The position numbers and the translations under genes were made by a program. The notes below the pieces were generated by a model, which was not told the origin of the DNA, did not search any database, and saw nothing but the letters and a program-made list of their open reading frames with translations. Below, in pieces: positions 9,701-18,497 of a stretch of DNA of 64,000 nucleotides (positions within the stretch are counted from its first letter, which is position 1; every line of letters starts with the position of its first letter). The DNA comes from Planctomycetota bacterium (GTDB lineage: Bacteria; Planctomycetota; Planctomycetia; Pirellulales; Pirellulaceae). The stretch lies in contig CAUJHS010000007.1 of NCBI GenBank assembly GCA_963204915.1, forward strand, positions 1 through 64,000, given 5' to 3'.

Positions 9701-12700
9701 GGGGACGGCTCGTACCGCCGCACTTGGCCCAATCAAAGCGTCGACCTGTTTGACCCCGCCGGCCGACTCGTGGAATCGACGGATCGTAATGGCAACGCCA
9801 CGCGCTATGAATATGACGCCGAAGGGCGCCTCGTCAAGACGACGGACCCCGTCGGCCTGGAGACCGCCTTCACCTATGCGAACGGCAAGCTTGCATCCAT
9901 TACCGATCCGGTCGGCCGCATGACGCAGTTTGAGCATGACGCGGCGGGCAACCTGACGCGCATCACCGATCCTGACGGGTCGACGCGCCAATTCGGCTAC
10001 AACGAACTGCATCACCTGGTTACGCAAATCGACCAGCGCAGCGCGGTCACGACGGTGCAATACGGAGCCGGCGGCCGCGCTACCGGCGAACTCATGCCGG
10101 CCTACACCACGCCGGGAGCGACCCAGCCATTCGTCATCCATTCACTGCAAGAGCAAGGGCTGGAAGCGTTCGCCATGGGAGCGACGCGCGACCTAGCGAA
10201 CAGTCCGCAGGCGATCGCCGATGTGAACGGCGAAGTCACTTGGACCGGCCTCGGCCGCGAGGTGACGACTCAACTCGATGAATTTGGCCGGATCGCCCCG
10301 GGAGGCTTCCGGCGCGACGGCGAAGGGAATCTGGGTGATCGCATTGTTTCGCGTAATTTCGATCTATTGCCGACGGTGATTCAAGATCCCCATTTCGAGC
10401 TCACGCACTATAGTTACACCCATGACGGGCAAGTGCTCCTCATACAAGACGAAATCGACTTCCCACTGTTCGATTTGGGAGATGGCCAGGGATCTCTGAA
10501 CCACAACCGGGCCGTCAATCCTGCTGGGGCTCATCTTGAGGCGACGGGCGTGGCGTCTTTCGCCACGCTTCCGCTTACACTGGAAGCCTGGGTGTCGCAT
10601 GGCGGCGCCAATCAAGAACCTCTGCCGACCGACAACGTTATCTCGACAAGCACCGAGCCGTATTCCGACATGCCTTACGGCTACGGCTTCGGTTTGCAAG
10701 TTGGTGTGGACCGTATATTGGAGTCGGACGCGTCGTTGCTCACCGTGATCACCCCCGGCGGCGGCGCCCGCGAGATTCGCGAATCGCAAGTACCGTTCTC
10801 GGCCGGAGAGTGGCGGCATGTGGCGACGGTCTACACCGCTGGCGAAGTTAAAACCTACGTGGATGGCCAGTTGGTGGACGTTTATCTGTACACCCCGGGC
10901 CTGGAGCCGGCCGGCGATGCGCTGGTGATCGGCAAGCAGTTCTTCGGGAATTTCGGCGAGCAATTCATAGGCAGTTTGGACGAAGTGAGAGTCTGGAATG
11001 TCGCCCGCACCGAAGAGGACATCCAACGCGACATGCACTTCGCTCTCTCGGGCGACGAACCCGGGCTGGTGCATTACTTCCCGTTCAATTACACCCCGCC
11101 GACCCGCGACGACTGGCAAGGGACCGACGTGACCGACCATGGCCCCGGCCGGGCCAATGTCACGATCGTTCCCGTCCGCATCAACGGTCAAATGCGCGGA
11201 GTTTCAAGGAGTCCGCTTGCCGGCGTGCGCTACACCCACGACAGCCGTTTTCAGCAAGTGACCTCGATCGTCGATGGCAACCATCACCAAACATTGATGG
11301 AGATCGACCCAGACACTGGCGATACGCTTTCCATCACGCGCGTCGTGGGCGCCATTGGCGGCGGCGACGAGGTGGTCACCCGCTTCACCTACCTCGCCAG
11401 CGGTCTGATCGATACTGTAACCGACGCACTCGGCCGGGTGACCGACTATGGCTACGACGAGCGCGAGCGGCTGATTTTCGTCAGCTACGCGCAAGGTCTG
11501 CCCGAAGAGGGGACCTGGCGTTACGAGTACGACAATGCGGGCAACGTGACCGCGATGGTCGATCCAAACAATCATCGCACCGAGTACGAGTACGACGTGA
11601 TGAACCGTCTGACGAAAGTCGCCCAGGCGGACCCCGACGGCGATGGCCCGCTCGGACCGCCGGTCTCGACGATGAGCTATAATGCGGCGGGTGATCTGCT
11701 CACAGTGACCGACCCGCAGAACAATACCGTGCGCTACGAGTACGACGCCCGCGGCGCCGTACGCAGCATGACCGCCGCCGACGGCGGCGTCACCCAGTAC
11801 GTTCGCAACGCGGCGGGCAATGTCGTCTCGATCACCGATCCGCTCGGTCGCATCGTCGACTACGTGTACGACGAGCGGCAACGCGTTATCGAAACGATCG
11901 ACCCCGACGGCGGCCGCACCCGGTTCGAGTACGACCTGAAGGACAACCTCACGGCGCTAATCGACCCCAACGGCTACCGTACTTCGTACGAATACGACAT
12001 GCGAAACCGTCTCATTCAGCGGACCTCGCCGCGCAACCCCGACCTGCCGCAGGCCTACTCCGTGACGTTCGCTCACGATGCAGCCAATAACCTTATCGAG
12101 CGCGTCGATCGGAATGACCGAAAGACCCTGTTCGCCTACGATGATCTCGACCGTCCGGTGAGCGAAACTTGGGTGGACGGCGGCAACACGATCTCTTTCA
12201 GGTACGACGCGGTAGGGAACCTTCTTACGATTGGCGACGCCTTTAGCCACCTGGCGATGGCGTACGACGGCCGTGACCGCCTGATCAGCATCGACAACGC
12301 TCTCACGCCGAGTGCGCCTAACGTGCTGCTCACGTACCAGTACGACGCCGCCAGCAACTTGCAAAGTACGATGGCCGCCGTGGCCGGCGCCCCGTTCCTC
12401 ACGAATGCGTACGGCTTCGACGCCTTAAACCGGGTGAACCGTGTTGCGCAGTCCGGACCCGGCGTTTCCGAGAAGCGGGTCGATCTGACCTACAACAGCC
12501 TGGGGCAGTTCGCATCGCTTCACCGCTTCCGAGACCTGAGCGGCGCCGATTTGGTCGCCCACACCGCGTTTGCTTATGACGAACGCAACCGGCTCACTAG
12601 CCTCTCGCACGCTACCGCCGCCGATGAGGTATTGGCGTTTGAGAACCTGACGTACGATCTGGCTGACCGCATCACGCGCATCCTCACGGGCGACGGCCAG

Positions 12701-14053
12701 ACCGATTACGCCTACGACGACCGCGATCAGTTGACGGGCGCTGATCACAGCGACCCGGCCCGGCCCGACGAGACCTACGCGTACGACTCCAATGGCAACC
12801 GCGTTTCCTCGCATCGTCATGGCGAGGGGTACGAGACGGCGACCAACAACCAACTGGCTTCCGACGGCGTGTACAACTACGCCTACGATAACGAAGGCAA
12901 CCTGATCCTTCGCACCGAGATCGCCACCGGCGCGGTGCGCGCGTTCGCCTGGGACTTCCGCAATCGGCTGACCGCCGTGATTGATAAACCGTCCGCCGAC
13001 GGCGCCGAGACCCAGCGCGTCGAGTTCACCTACGACGTCTTCGACCGCCGCATCGGCAAGCGAGTCACCACGCCTACCCGCTCCGAAGAAGCCCATTTCG
13101 TCTACGACGGCGCCGACGTACTGTTCGACTTCATGGACGCCGACGCCAACGGTCCCGCCGAACCGCAACTCGCCCAGACCTACCTGCACGGCCCCGCCAT
13201 CGACCAGGTGCTGGCGCAGGAGTCGGAAGCCGGCGAAGTCCTCTGGCTTCTGGCCGATCACCTCGGCTCAATAACCGACCTGATCGATAACACCGCCGTG
13301 GTAAACCACATCAAGTACGACTCCTACGGAAACATCGTCAGCGAAAGTGACCCGGCCGCAAGAACGCGCTACACCTTCACCGGCCGTGAGCACGATAGGG
13401 AAACCGGCCTGATGTACTACCGGGCGCGATACTACGATTCGACCGTTGCGTTGTTCATTAGCGAAGACCCCGCCAGTTTCGTGGACGGGGCCAATTTATA
13501 CCAATACGTCGGAGGTGATCCTGTGATAAATAGGGATCCGTCGGGTTTGAAGCGGCTTGTCTTTTACGACAATACCGCTGGCGCGGGAATCAAGAATCAA
13601 GCCACTGCAATCCCTGCAGACGCATGGGTGCCCATTAAAGAATTTAAGGACATCGTTAACCGTTTAGCCCAGGAACGCGAGCCAGTGGAGATCGTTATTC
13701 TAGGGCATTCTGATGACGGAAAATCACAACTCATCGATGACAAGGGCATCTCAAAAGAAGAGTTCGCAAAGCTCAAAGATAAAATAAAATCATTGACACT
13801 TGGCGGATGTTGGCTCGGACAAAATCAAAAGTACCTCGACGATATTAAGGGAGCCGTGGGCGTCCAGCCTACAGCGTACAGAGATCGAGTGGTGCCGCAA
13901 ACGTTTACGCATCCCGGCGAGCACTACATGTCGTCCAAGCCCGGGACGTTGGAAGGCTTAATCGAACCATTCGAGCGATTCAAAAGGAACGACTGGGTTT
14001 CGGGCCAGGATGGCCACGTTGGTCCGCGGCCAACCTTTTATATAAAGAAGTAG
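6749..14053 (+). CDS. Rhs/YD-repeat polymorphic toxin protein with LamG and dockerin-like regions
   Basis: Secreted Rhs protein of 2434 residues. The order is: planctomycete signature LRIELLEHRQLL (about 20-31); a dockerin-like block with DTDGDGVSSANDLL (about 87-100); a carboxypeptidase-regulatory-like domain (about 475-550); a DUF6531-type start (VNSEIDLHSGSF, about 755); YD repeats from about 1000; an inserted LamG-like domain (about 1265-1430); more YD repeats; and the Rhs core (DHLGSITDL...YTFTGREHDRETGLMYYRARYYD, about 2165-2245), ending RDPSGLK. The last ~165 residues are a separate tip, visibly less GC-rich, with GHSDD (His2320) and GGCW (Cys2354). That pair recalls clan CD cysteine peptidases, so it is a candidate protease toxin. 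No recognisable immunity gene follows. The Rhs assignment is firm; the toxin activity is inference. Confidence 0.88.
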   Translation: MSQALFRTRSPRRFRPSRLLRIELLEHRQLLNVDWRNPADALDASADQKIDVADLLAIVTEVRANGFRRLPETRPEGAIYVDTDGDGVSSANDLLVCISVLRQGELTGALRSVQEGASVATETLVVITVGQPSGTRTYRLELDPTFDETTSPVPDRINIYVVDRQSPGVTLLDRGVPGTSVFSLTGSGVETVAGLSQWDGSVLELDLTRAAGGGDTALLVVQVLGGDTATGTRTTVKPLSNVVNPSATPAPFTPQASEEPGAAASLTGYQPTSMLQPQIANVRYGAGDGRYEADLRVSNVGGAVDRNVLVAVDGLPAGATLQNASGTTTDGRPYVNLAPAVAGASLEVGATTGPVRLQFDNPGGARFTFQLEALALTGSPLVIDTIPELTVHPGRRLEFPLTAAGGTAGAPLTFTVDITNLSHGLPTGKIKGQGKLIFEPTIAEVGTYTFDVLAHNGQQTARQTVTLNVTPDPETSTRLFGQVRDTQGNVLAGVPVKLGSRQTTTSDDGSFVLEDIPVDLMGVNLEVSGSVMGPAYRDIKQFVNTLMDPHEGLVQEIQVGERNDIIRPVYVPKIDIDQGVIINPDVETIVTNPNLPGVQLTIPVGGLRTLDRELFQGTIYLTEVATEFAEVPPDPSERTTSILRIDASDSVVFGSSAPLRLPNEYGFRPGEDNLELGPPRGNASLNPFQGVTAGDSGSPSGGFVETPPGEGVMGTGEHAIKQNFPFFIDKHDEAKNKDKIPECPCPPCGESCQVNSEIDLHSGSFREMHDLVSYQSQGVSRGIRLTYNSEWADPRPIVHLSTISLFLPQPQVIAADPSTVRFLATLETRVANAFGGAFTIQAPGADGGTQNLHGGENAWRYTDDQLLNSHGAVFALQLDLRGLPSGIYPRDSAASVVHQGESGWIGLTEDLEFLKPSDNTLVHINEIHSPFGAGWSMQGLQKIVSTPEGAVILIDGGGGEWVFQRSTETTYASPPGDFTFLEKLGDGSYRRTWPNQSVDLFDPAGRLVESTDRNGNATRYEYDAEGRLVKTTDPVGLETAFTYANGKLASITDPVGRMTQFEHDAAGNLTRITDPDGSTRQFGYNELHHLVTQIDQRSAVTTVQYGAGGRATGELMPAYTTPGATQPFVIHSLQEQGLEAFAMGATRDLANSPQAIADVNGEVTWTGLGREVTTQLDEFGRIAPGGFRRDGEGNLGDRIVSRNFDLLPTVIQDPHFELTHYSYTHDGQVLLIQDEIDFPLFDLGDGQGSLNHNRAVNPAGAHLEATGVASFATLPLTLEAWVSHGGANQEPLPTDNVISTSTEPYSDMPYGYGFGLQVGVDRILESDASLLTVITPGGGAREIRESQVPFSAGEWRHVATVYTAGEVKTYVDGQLVDVYLYTPGLEPAGDALVIGKQFFGNFGEQFIGSLDEVRVWNVARTEEDIQRDMHFALSGDEPGLVHYFPFNYTPPTRDDWQGTDVTDHGPGRANVTIVPVRINGQMRGVSRSPLAGVRYTHDSRFQQVTSIVDGNHHQTLMEIDPDTGDTLSITRVVGAIGGGDEVVTRFTYLASGLIDTVTDALGRVTDYGYDERERLIFVSYAQGLPEEGTWRYEYDNAGNVTAMVDPNNHRTEYEYDVMNRLTKVAQADPDGDGPLGPPVSTMSYNAAGDLLTVTDPQNNTVRYEYDARGAVRSMTAADGGVTQYVRNAAGNVVSITDPLGRIVDYVYDERQRVIETIDPDGGRTRFEYDLKDNLTALIDPNGYRTSYEYDMRNRLIQRTSPRNPDLPQAYSVTFAHDAANNLIERVDRNDRKTLFAYDDLDRPVSETWVDGGNTISFRYDAVGNLLTIGDAFSHLAMAYDGRDRLISIDNALTPSAPNVLLTYQYDAASNLQSTMAAVAGAPFLTNAYGFDALNRVNRVAQSGPGVSEKRVDLTYNSLGQFASLHRFRDLSGADLVAHTAFAYDERNRLTSLSHATAADEVLAFENLTYDLADRITRILTGDGQTDYAYDDRDQLTGADHSDPARPDETYAYDSNGNRVSSHRHGEGYETATNNQLASDGVYNYAYDNEGNLILRTEIATGAVRAFAWDFRNRLTAVIDKPSADGAETQRVEFTYDVFDRRIGKRVTTPTRSEEAHFVYDGADVLFDFMDADANGPAEPQLAQTYLHGPAIDQVLAQESEAGEVLWLLADHLGSITDLIDNTAVVNHIKYDSYGNIVSESDPAARTRYTFTGREHDRETGLMYYRARYYDSTVALFISEDPASFVDGANLYQYVGGDPVINRDPSGLKRLVFYDNTAGAGIKNQATAIPADAWVPIKEFKDIVNRLAQEREPVEIVILGHSDDGKSQLIDDKGISKEEFAKLKDKIKSLTLGGCWLGQNQKYLDDIKGAVGVQPTAYRDRVVPQTFTHPGEHYMSSKPGTLEGLIEPFERFKRNDWVSGQDGHVGPRPTFYIKK

Positions 14054-14182
14054 GCCGGACGCTTACAGCCGCAGAGGACTCCTTGAATGCTGCAAAGGAT
14101 CAATGTCACGGGCGTCCCGCAACGTACTGCCAACCTTGGGGCGAGCTTCCCTCCCGCCTGAACGCCGTTGGGAAGCGGGCAA

Positions 14183-14452
14183 ATGATGAGCATGCATCAT
14201 GCGTTATTGACCATCTTAGGCCTGATGTTCGCGACCTCTGGCTGCGATCGCGCGGCGCTTTATGCTGTGCGGCCTTTGCGGCCGGCGGCGCCTCGGGGGC
14301 CGGTGCATGTGTGCGTGGTAGTGTTCAAGGTGAGACGCGCCGACGAAACGCCCGACCGCGCCACGTTTGAAACCGCGTCCGGTGTCAGTTTGCGGGCAAA
14401 CAGGTTCTTCCTTGTCAGTTTGCAGGTTGAATTGGTTTTCCCGCAGTTTTGA
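14183..14452 (+). CDS. Short lipoprotein, probably truncated by the IS element
   Basis: The ATG at 14183 follows a GGAAGCGGG site. The product begins MMSMHHALLTILGLMFATSGC, a lipoprotein signal peptide with a lipobox ending in Cys. About 45 further residues look genuine; the frame then enters the left inverted repeat of the IS1182-type remnant (14416) and stops at 14452. The 3' end is therefore probably not the original one. Its position right behind the Rhs toxin tip makes it a weak immunity candidate, but there is no family match to support this. Confidence 0.4.
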   Translation: MMSMHHALLTILGLMFATSGCDRAALYAVRPLRPAAPRGPVHVCVVVFKVRRADETPDRATFETASGVSLRANRFFLVSLQVELVFPQF

Positions 14453-14946
14453 TACTGCTGGCGAATTCACCATGCCCTTCGGGATTGGCGAACCTCCGCA
14501 CCGAAAAAGGCGTATGACTTATAGGACACGCTGATCGAGCGCGCGGGAGATGGCGACTTCTGTCGCCAGTTTTCGAGGCAGGCCCAACTCGGCTCAGGGA
14601 AAAGGCTACCCTACGTCGGTAGGAGCAGCACGTGGGTTTGCAAGCGGCGCGGGAGACTTCCACCGAATACGCGCGGCGCGCGGGCATTGAAGGCACGCTC
14701 TCCCATGGGATTCGCGCCTGCGGCCTTCGCCGATCGCGTCATCTGGGCGCCCCCAAGACGTATTTGCAGCATGTGCTCATGGCCACGGCCATCAACCTCG
14801 CGCTCATCGGTCATTGGCTCATGGACATGCCGGTGGCCAAAACACGCACGTCCGCTTTCGAGAACCTCGTGAAGCAAGCTGTTCTGTGTTGACCAATTCG
14901 CTAGCAGCATCACAAGTGTGAGAGAACCAATTCAACCCGCAAACTG
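14416..14946. mobile_element. Internally deleted IS1182-type element, 531 bp
   Basis: Terminal inverted repeats of 22 bp with one mismatch, containing CAGTTTGC and GGTTGAATTGGTT, lie at 14416-14437 and 14925-14946. The interior keeps only the 3' end of an IS1182-family transposase. It is a MITE-like derivative. A third partial copy of the end (CAGTTTGCGGG) lies 30 bp outside the left repeat at 14386-14396. Confidence 0.7.
14632..14892 (+). pseudogene. IS1182-family transposase, C-terminal fragment
   Basis: The reading frame contains YARRAGIEGTLSHGIRACGLRRSR and a helical tail (LQHVLMATAINLALIGHW). This is the conserved C-terminal DDE region of IS1182-type transposases, including the catalytic-type Glu in AGIEGTLS. 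The upstream two thirds of the protein, with the other acidic residues, are missing, so it cannot be active. The GTG at 14632 is only the first available start. It lies within the element bounded by inverted repeats. Confidence 0.7.
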
Positions 14947-16678
14947 AAAATCCGACCGCCGGGCCGCACAATCTCGGGGTAGATGTCGGCTAACCTAGAG
15001 TCATCCTCTGGCCGTTACTATTCGGTACGAAGAACCGCAATAGCGACGCATTTACGCATCGAGGGTCAGCATGGCTAAATCACCCCCGGCGCGTCGTGGA
15101 AAGACGCCTGCGTGCGTGTGATGCGTTTTAAACGCGTCTCGGGACAACCCACGAAATTCGACCGGCAAACGCCGATTTTGACAGGACCCAAAGCGTTCGA
15201 AAGGCTGCGTTCTCGGCCAACCTTGAGCGGGCAAAAACGTTGCGAGACGCATAATGACCAGCGCTCGCGTCGATCGACAACGGAATTTATCAACCTTGGG
15301 CTGCTTGTCGCACCACCGCTAAGATGCGATTGCGCTGGGCGTCGGTTAGATTTGGCCACGCGGCAAGGATCGCCACCAACTCGGGATCGAGGTCGTTGAA
15401 ATCTTGGCGTACTGCACCACCTCGTGCACCACCGTCAGCTGAATCTTCGAAAATCCTTTGGTTTTTGGTATTATTTCGACTCCAGTAACGCCCACTGATA
15501 AGTCGAGAAATAGAAAGGTTTTACGGCGAAAAAAATTGATGCCCGAGAGTATTAAAAACCGGGATACCCGAAGTTGATACCCTTCGGAACAGAAATTGGA
15601 ACAGCCGCGACCTATTGGTTGCGGCTGATTTCATTTTGCGGTCAGACTGTGCGGTAGCAATCTATCTTGCGATCTCGATGCATTGGTAGTTGGGAACGTT
15701 TCGAAATGACCTGGAAATGTCCCATCCAGAGTTCAAACAACCTTGACCGCCCCGTTTGCCTGAATCGGGCGTGCGTGGTCCGTAAGTTGAAGTGCAACCA
15801 TGCGTGTTCGCTCTAGAGTCCCTTGGGGCCGAGTTGCTCCTTAGCGTCGCGTTCTCATCTCCTCTACATATAATGACAATTCTGTCGGTTCGACGGTTTC
15901 ATCAGGAAGATGCAACTTGAAAAGGCCAAGATGGCATAGGGGGCACACCCTTCTTTTTTGGCCAGCAAAAGTTCGGCAATGCCGCCTTGGGCGTTGCGGG
16001 GCTCGACATCGCCTTTCATTTCTAAACCATTACGATGCTGTCGGACGCCAAATCGAAATCGAATGCCGTAGATTCCGCATCTTGGTGACGAGAGAAAATG
16101 ACGAAGTCACCGCAATAGTCCGCCAGAATCGTTCCATTTATGTTAAACAAAACAAGCGCGCAATAATAAAGGACTCGCGGTCTCTCGTCGCAAGTCCTTC
16201 CCAATAAAGTGTTTGTCACTCTTAATAAAACACTACCCCGCTAGGACTCGAATGTAGCCGTCGCAGGTGGGGCTTACGTTGTCTTTGCAGTGTAAATAAA
16301 GGAATGGACTGAACTTGCGGCAAATCCGCGTTGTGGTTGGATTGTACGCAAATGGGCCTTAGCGGGGCAATAGTGTCCGCAATTTGTCCGCAAAATTTTT
16401 CCGCTGAAACGACTCCCTGCCACGTGCGACCTCTTGCTCCCGAGTTGGATCCAGGCAACTCGCAAAGCGTTATGCCGCTTTACTTGCTGACGATCGAAGC
16501 AATTCTACGGAGCCGATTTTTCTCCATCAATTCCCTTGGATTTTTTGCAGTTGGTGCAACGGTTGATGCAACCTGTATCAGCGGTTAATTAGGTGGGCGT
16601 TTCATGTTTTTCGAGTGAACCGTAAGAGATAAACATGACTCTATCCTAGAATGGCCAAACCGAACATGCTATTCCATC
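14947..16678. other. Long intergenic region, 1.7 kb, no supported gene
   Basis: Several open frames exist on both strands, but none resembles a known family or starts from a credible ribosome site, and they overlap each other. Base composition is more AT-rich than the flanks, especially 15400-15900. It contains the stem-loop at 15602-15627 and a tRNA T-arm-like stretch near 16240. It is likely an old integration or rearrangement zone. Confidence 0.5.
15602..15637 (+). terminator. Stem-loop with T-rich tail
   Basis: The arms CAGCCGCGACC (15602-15612) and GGTTGCGGCTG (15617-15627) form an 11-bp stem, including one G-T pair, around a four-base loop. ATTTCATTTT follows on the plus strand. A second short hairpin (CCGAAG/CTTCGG) lies some 20 bp upstream. 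It looks like a factor-independent terminator, although no gene is recognised just upstream. Confidence 0.45.
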
Positions 16679-17716
16679 ATGCTAGCCTCCGAAGTTGCCC
16701 AGATTTTTGCAGACACCGTCCCACGGGGCGATCGAGCCCACATGCTTTGTTGGTTCGCCAACGCTGCGGCGCATTGCCCTATTCCACAGCTGCTTGACAC
16801 CCGCGATATGCTGGGCTGGTTCCACCGAGCGGCAGCGGCAGGGGCGGTGCCGCCGTTCTTAGGCGGCTTGTGCTGGGCGCTCGGCATGATCGACCGCGCT
16901 GCCCCAGGCTATGCGCATGAAAAGGTCCGCCGATTGGCGGCAATACCAGGCACGGGTGTGGATCCCTACGAAGCGGTTGTGCAGGAGTTGGCCGAGGTAT
17001 ACGCGGCCGCAGGCGCTGTAGAGGTCGCAGATCGTAACGAGGACGGTGTTCCGGTTTTTATCCACGAGCCGAGAGTCGCTGGCGGGAAGAATCCGGAATT
17101 TGAGAGCTGCTACGAAGGCATCGTTTACGCGGTCGAGGTCAAGACGCCGAAGTTGATTAATCATCGCAACAGTCGAGGAACAGCGCCCTACCAGATCCTC
17201 GCGCGGTTGCCAAAAGACCTCACGGAGGTGTTGGAGAAAACACTTCCCCGTGATAATCCGGTCAAAGATTTTCTAATTTCCGCCAACGAGAAATTCGAGG
17301 CGTATACCCAAATTCGCCCTCACGCCTTCCGGATTTTAACCATCGTTTGGGACGACTATTGCAACGAGCCCATTTCAGCGTTATTGCACCCTGCCGCTGG
17401 GTTGCTCACGCAGAACTCTTTCCACCGCGGTTCTGATGGAGCAGCAATTGTTTACCCGCAGGTGGACGCCGTTTTGATCTGTCGATACCACCATCAACTG
17501 CTAGCTACCACCCGAAATGAGCCGATGATCGACGGGGAAACGCTACCCTTTATGTACCACCATGCCGGGTTCCCGCCGAAAGCACTGATCCAGAATCCAC
17601 ATGGCCGAGTAATCCCGCAAGAGTTGCTCACGGCTCTTGCTGCAACGCCGCTCGAAGGTTGCCTTGGCGCCGAGTACATCCCGGCGGACATGGTGATGTG
17701 GATGGGCGATGAATGA
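16679..17716 (+). CDS. Unknown protein with a PD-(D/E)XK-like core
   Basis: Predicted soluble protein of 345 residues that I do not recognise as a named family. Around residues 140-162 it has PEFESCYEGIVYAVEVKTPK, in which an acidic position is followed by a hydrophobic strand with E-V-K. This is the arrangement of the PD-(D/E)XK nuclease fold, but the match is short. The N-terminal 110 residues are helical. The ATG at 16679 is the first in frame. A strong hairpin follows the stop. It sits upstream of the accessory and defence genes and may belong with them. A nuclease role is only a hypothesis. Confidence 0.6.
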   Translation: MLASEVAQIFADTVPRGDRAHMLCWFANAAAHCPIPQLLDTRDMLGWFHRAAAAGAVPPFLGGLCWALGMIDRAAPGYAHEKVRRLAAIPGTGVDPYEAVVQELAEVYAAAGAVEVADRNEDGVPVFIHEPRVAGGKNPEFESCYEGIVYAVEVKTPKLINHRNSRGTAPYQILARLPKDLTEVLEKTLPRDNPVKDFLISANEKFEAYTQIRPHAFRILTIVWDDYCNEPISALLHPAAGLLTQNSFHRGSDGAAIVYPQVDAVLICRYHHQLLATTRNEPMIDGETLPFMYHHAGFPPKALIQNPHGRVIPQELLTALAATPLEGCLGAEYIPADMVMWMGDE

Positions 17717-17719
17717 GAG

Positions 17720-17753
17720 CCGCGGTACATGACCGCGGCGGCGGCTTTCCTTC
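17720..17753 (+). terminator. Strong hairpin after the 345-residue gene
   Basis: CCGCGGT (17720-17726) and ACCGCGG (17732-17738) pair perfectly around a five-base loop, 4 bp after the stop codon. The region ends with a weak pyrimidine tail (CTTTCCTTC). The gene on the other side is convergent, so the hairpin separates the two transcription units. Confidence 0.5.
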
Positions 17754-17760
17754 TCAAAAC

Positions 17761-17997
17761 CTAATGGTCGGCCGGCTCTGATTCAGCGTTCCAAGCATCG
17801 CTTAGGGCTTGATGGCATGCTGCGGTTGCAACGGCCCGGTTCCACTTATCGTCCAGCGTTCGTCCGGGAATCGTTTGGGGCGGGAACCCGCCCTGTTTCA
17901 ACCAGTTCAGCAGCGCCATCGCGCTCTCATCGACTTGCGCCCAATCCTCCAGCGCGTACGCCTCGACCAACTCTCGCCAGGCGACATTCGGATCCAT
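17761..17997 (-). CDS. Small acidic conserved protein, 78 residues
   Basis: The ATG at 17997 gives MDPNVAWRELVEAYALEDWAQ, continuing with a helical repeat-like body (ALLNWLKQGGFPP). I recall small proteins with this DPNxAWRELV...LLxWLxxGGFPP pattern from planctomycete mobile elements, but no function is known to me. A longer frame to 18069 exists; its first 24 residues look unlike the rest. It is convergent with the preceding gene and divergent from the DUF932 gene. Confidence 0.6.
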   Translation of the reverse strand: MDPNVAWRELVEAYALEDWAQVDESAMALLNWLKQGGFPPQTIPGRTLDDKWNRAVATAACHQALSDAWNAESEPADH

Positions 17998-18497
17998 AGC
18001 TTTGCAGGGGGTGAACGAAACGAAAACCGAAGAGGCGACTACCACCGTGGCAGCAACCTCGTCGGTCAAGTGCTCAACCCATGCGCAGGACCGAAGTCTA
18101 TCTCGCGAGCATCGGGGCTGCTACGTACGCCAAGACGCGAAGCTGCAATTTGGCGCAACGGACAAACTCTCCAAGATCAGGCAAGCAAATGGCAAACTCT
18201 CGGTCGTTGAAGTTGGTGACAGGACCGAAAACACCGTGATACCGAGGCGATCAACAAGTCGTAGCGCGTCGATCTTTGTCTCTTGTCTCGTGTAGTGGAA
18301 ACCAACCGCCTCTCACACGCACTGGCGCCGTGCCTGCGGATGCGAAGGGACGGTGGTGCATCGAAGAAGGTTTTCCGTGTTTCTCAGCACCGACGTCATC
18401 TCTGTGGAACGGCCGAAGCCGAGCAGGGGCCTGCCACCGTTGGCAGCAACCTCTTCGGTTTCGGTGTTTGGTTTCCTCAGCAATAGGAGAGACGACG
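17998..18497. other. Leader/intergenic region with a duplicated stem-loop
   Basis: No gene is supported here. Two related stretches, about 18028-18066 and 18428-18467, share the core CCACCGT(T)GGCAGCAACCTC. Each can fold so that CCGA near its start pairs with TCGG at its end. The second copy lies 30 bp before the DUF932 ribosome site and also contains CTGCCA/TGGCAG. It could be a regulatory leader. Confidence 0.4.

Noticed and set aside
16208..16262. Minus-strand stretch with TTCGAGTCC like a tRNA T-arm, possible tRNA or att site
   Set aside because: The T-stem does not pair fully, and no matching acceptor, D-arm or anticodon arm lies upstream. No second copy was spotted that would mark an integration. 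It may be a tRNA 3'-end relic only.
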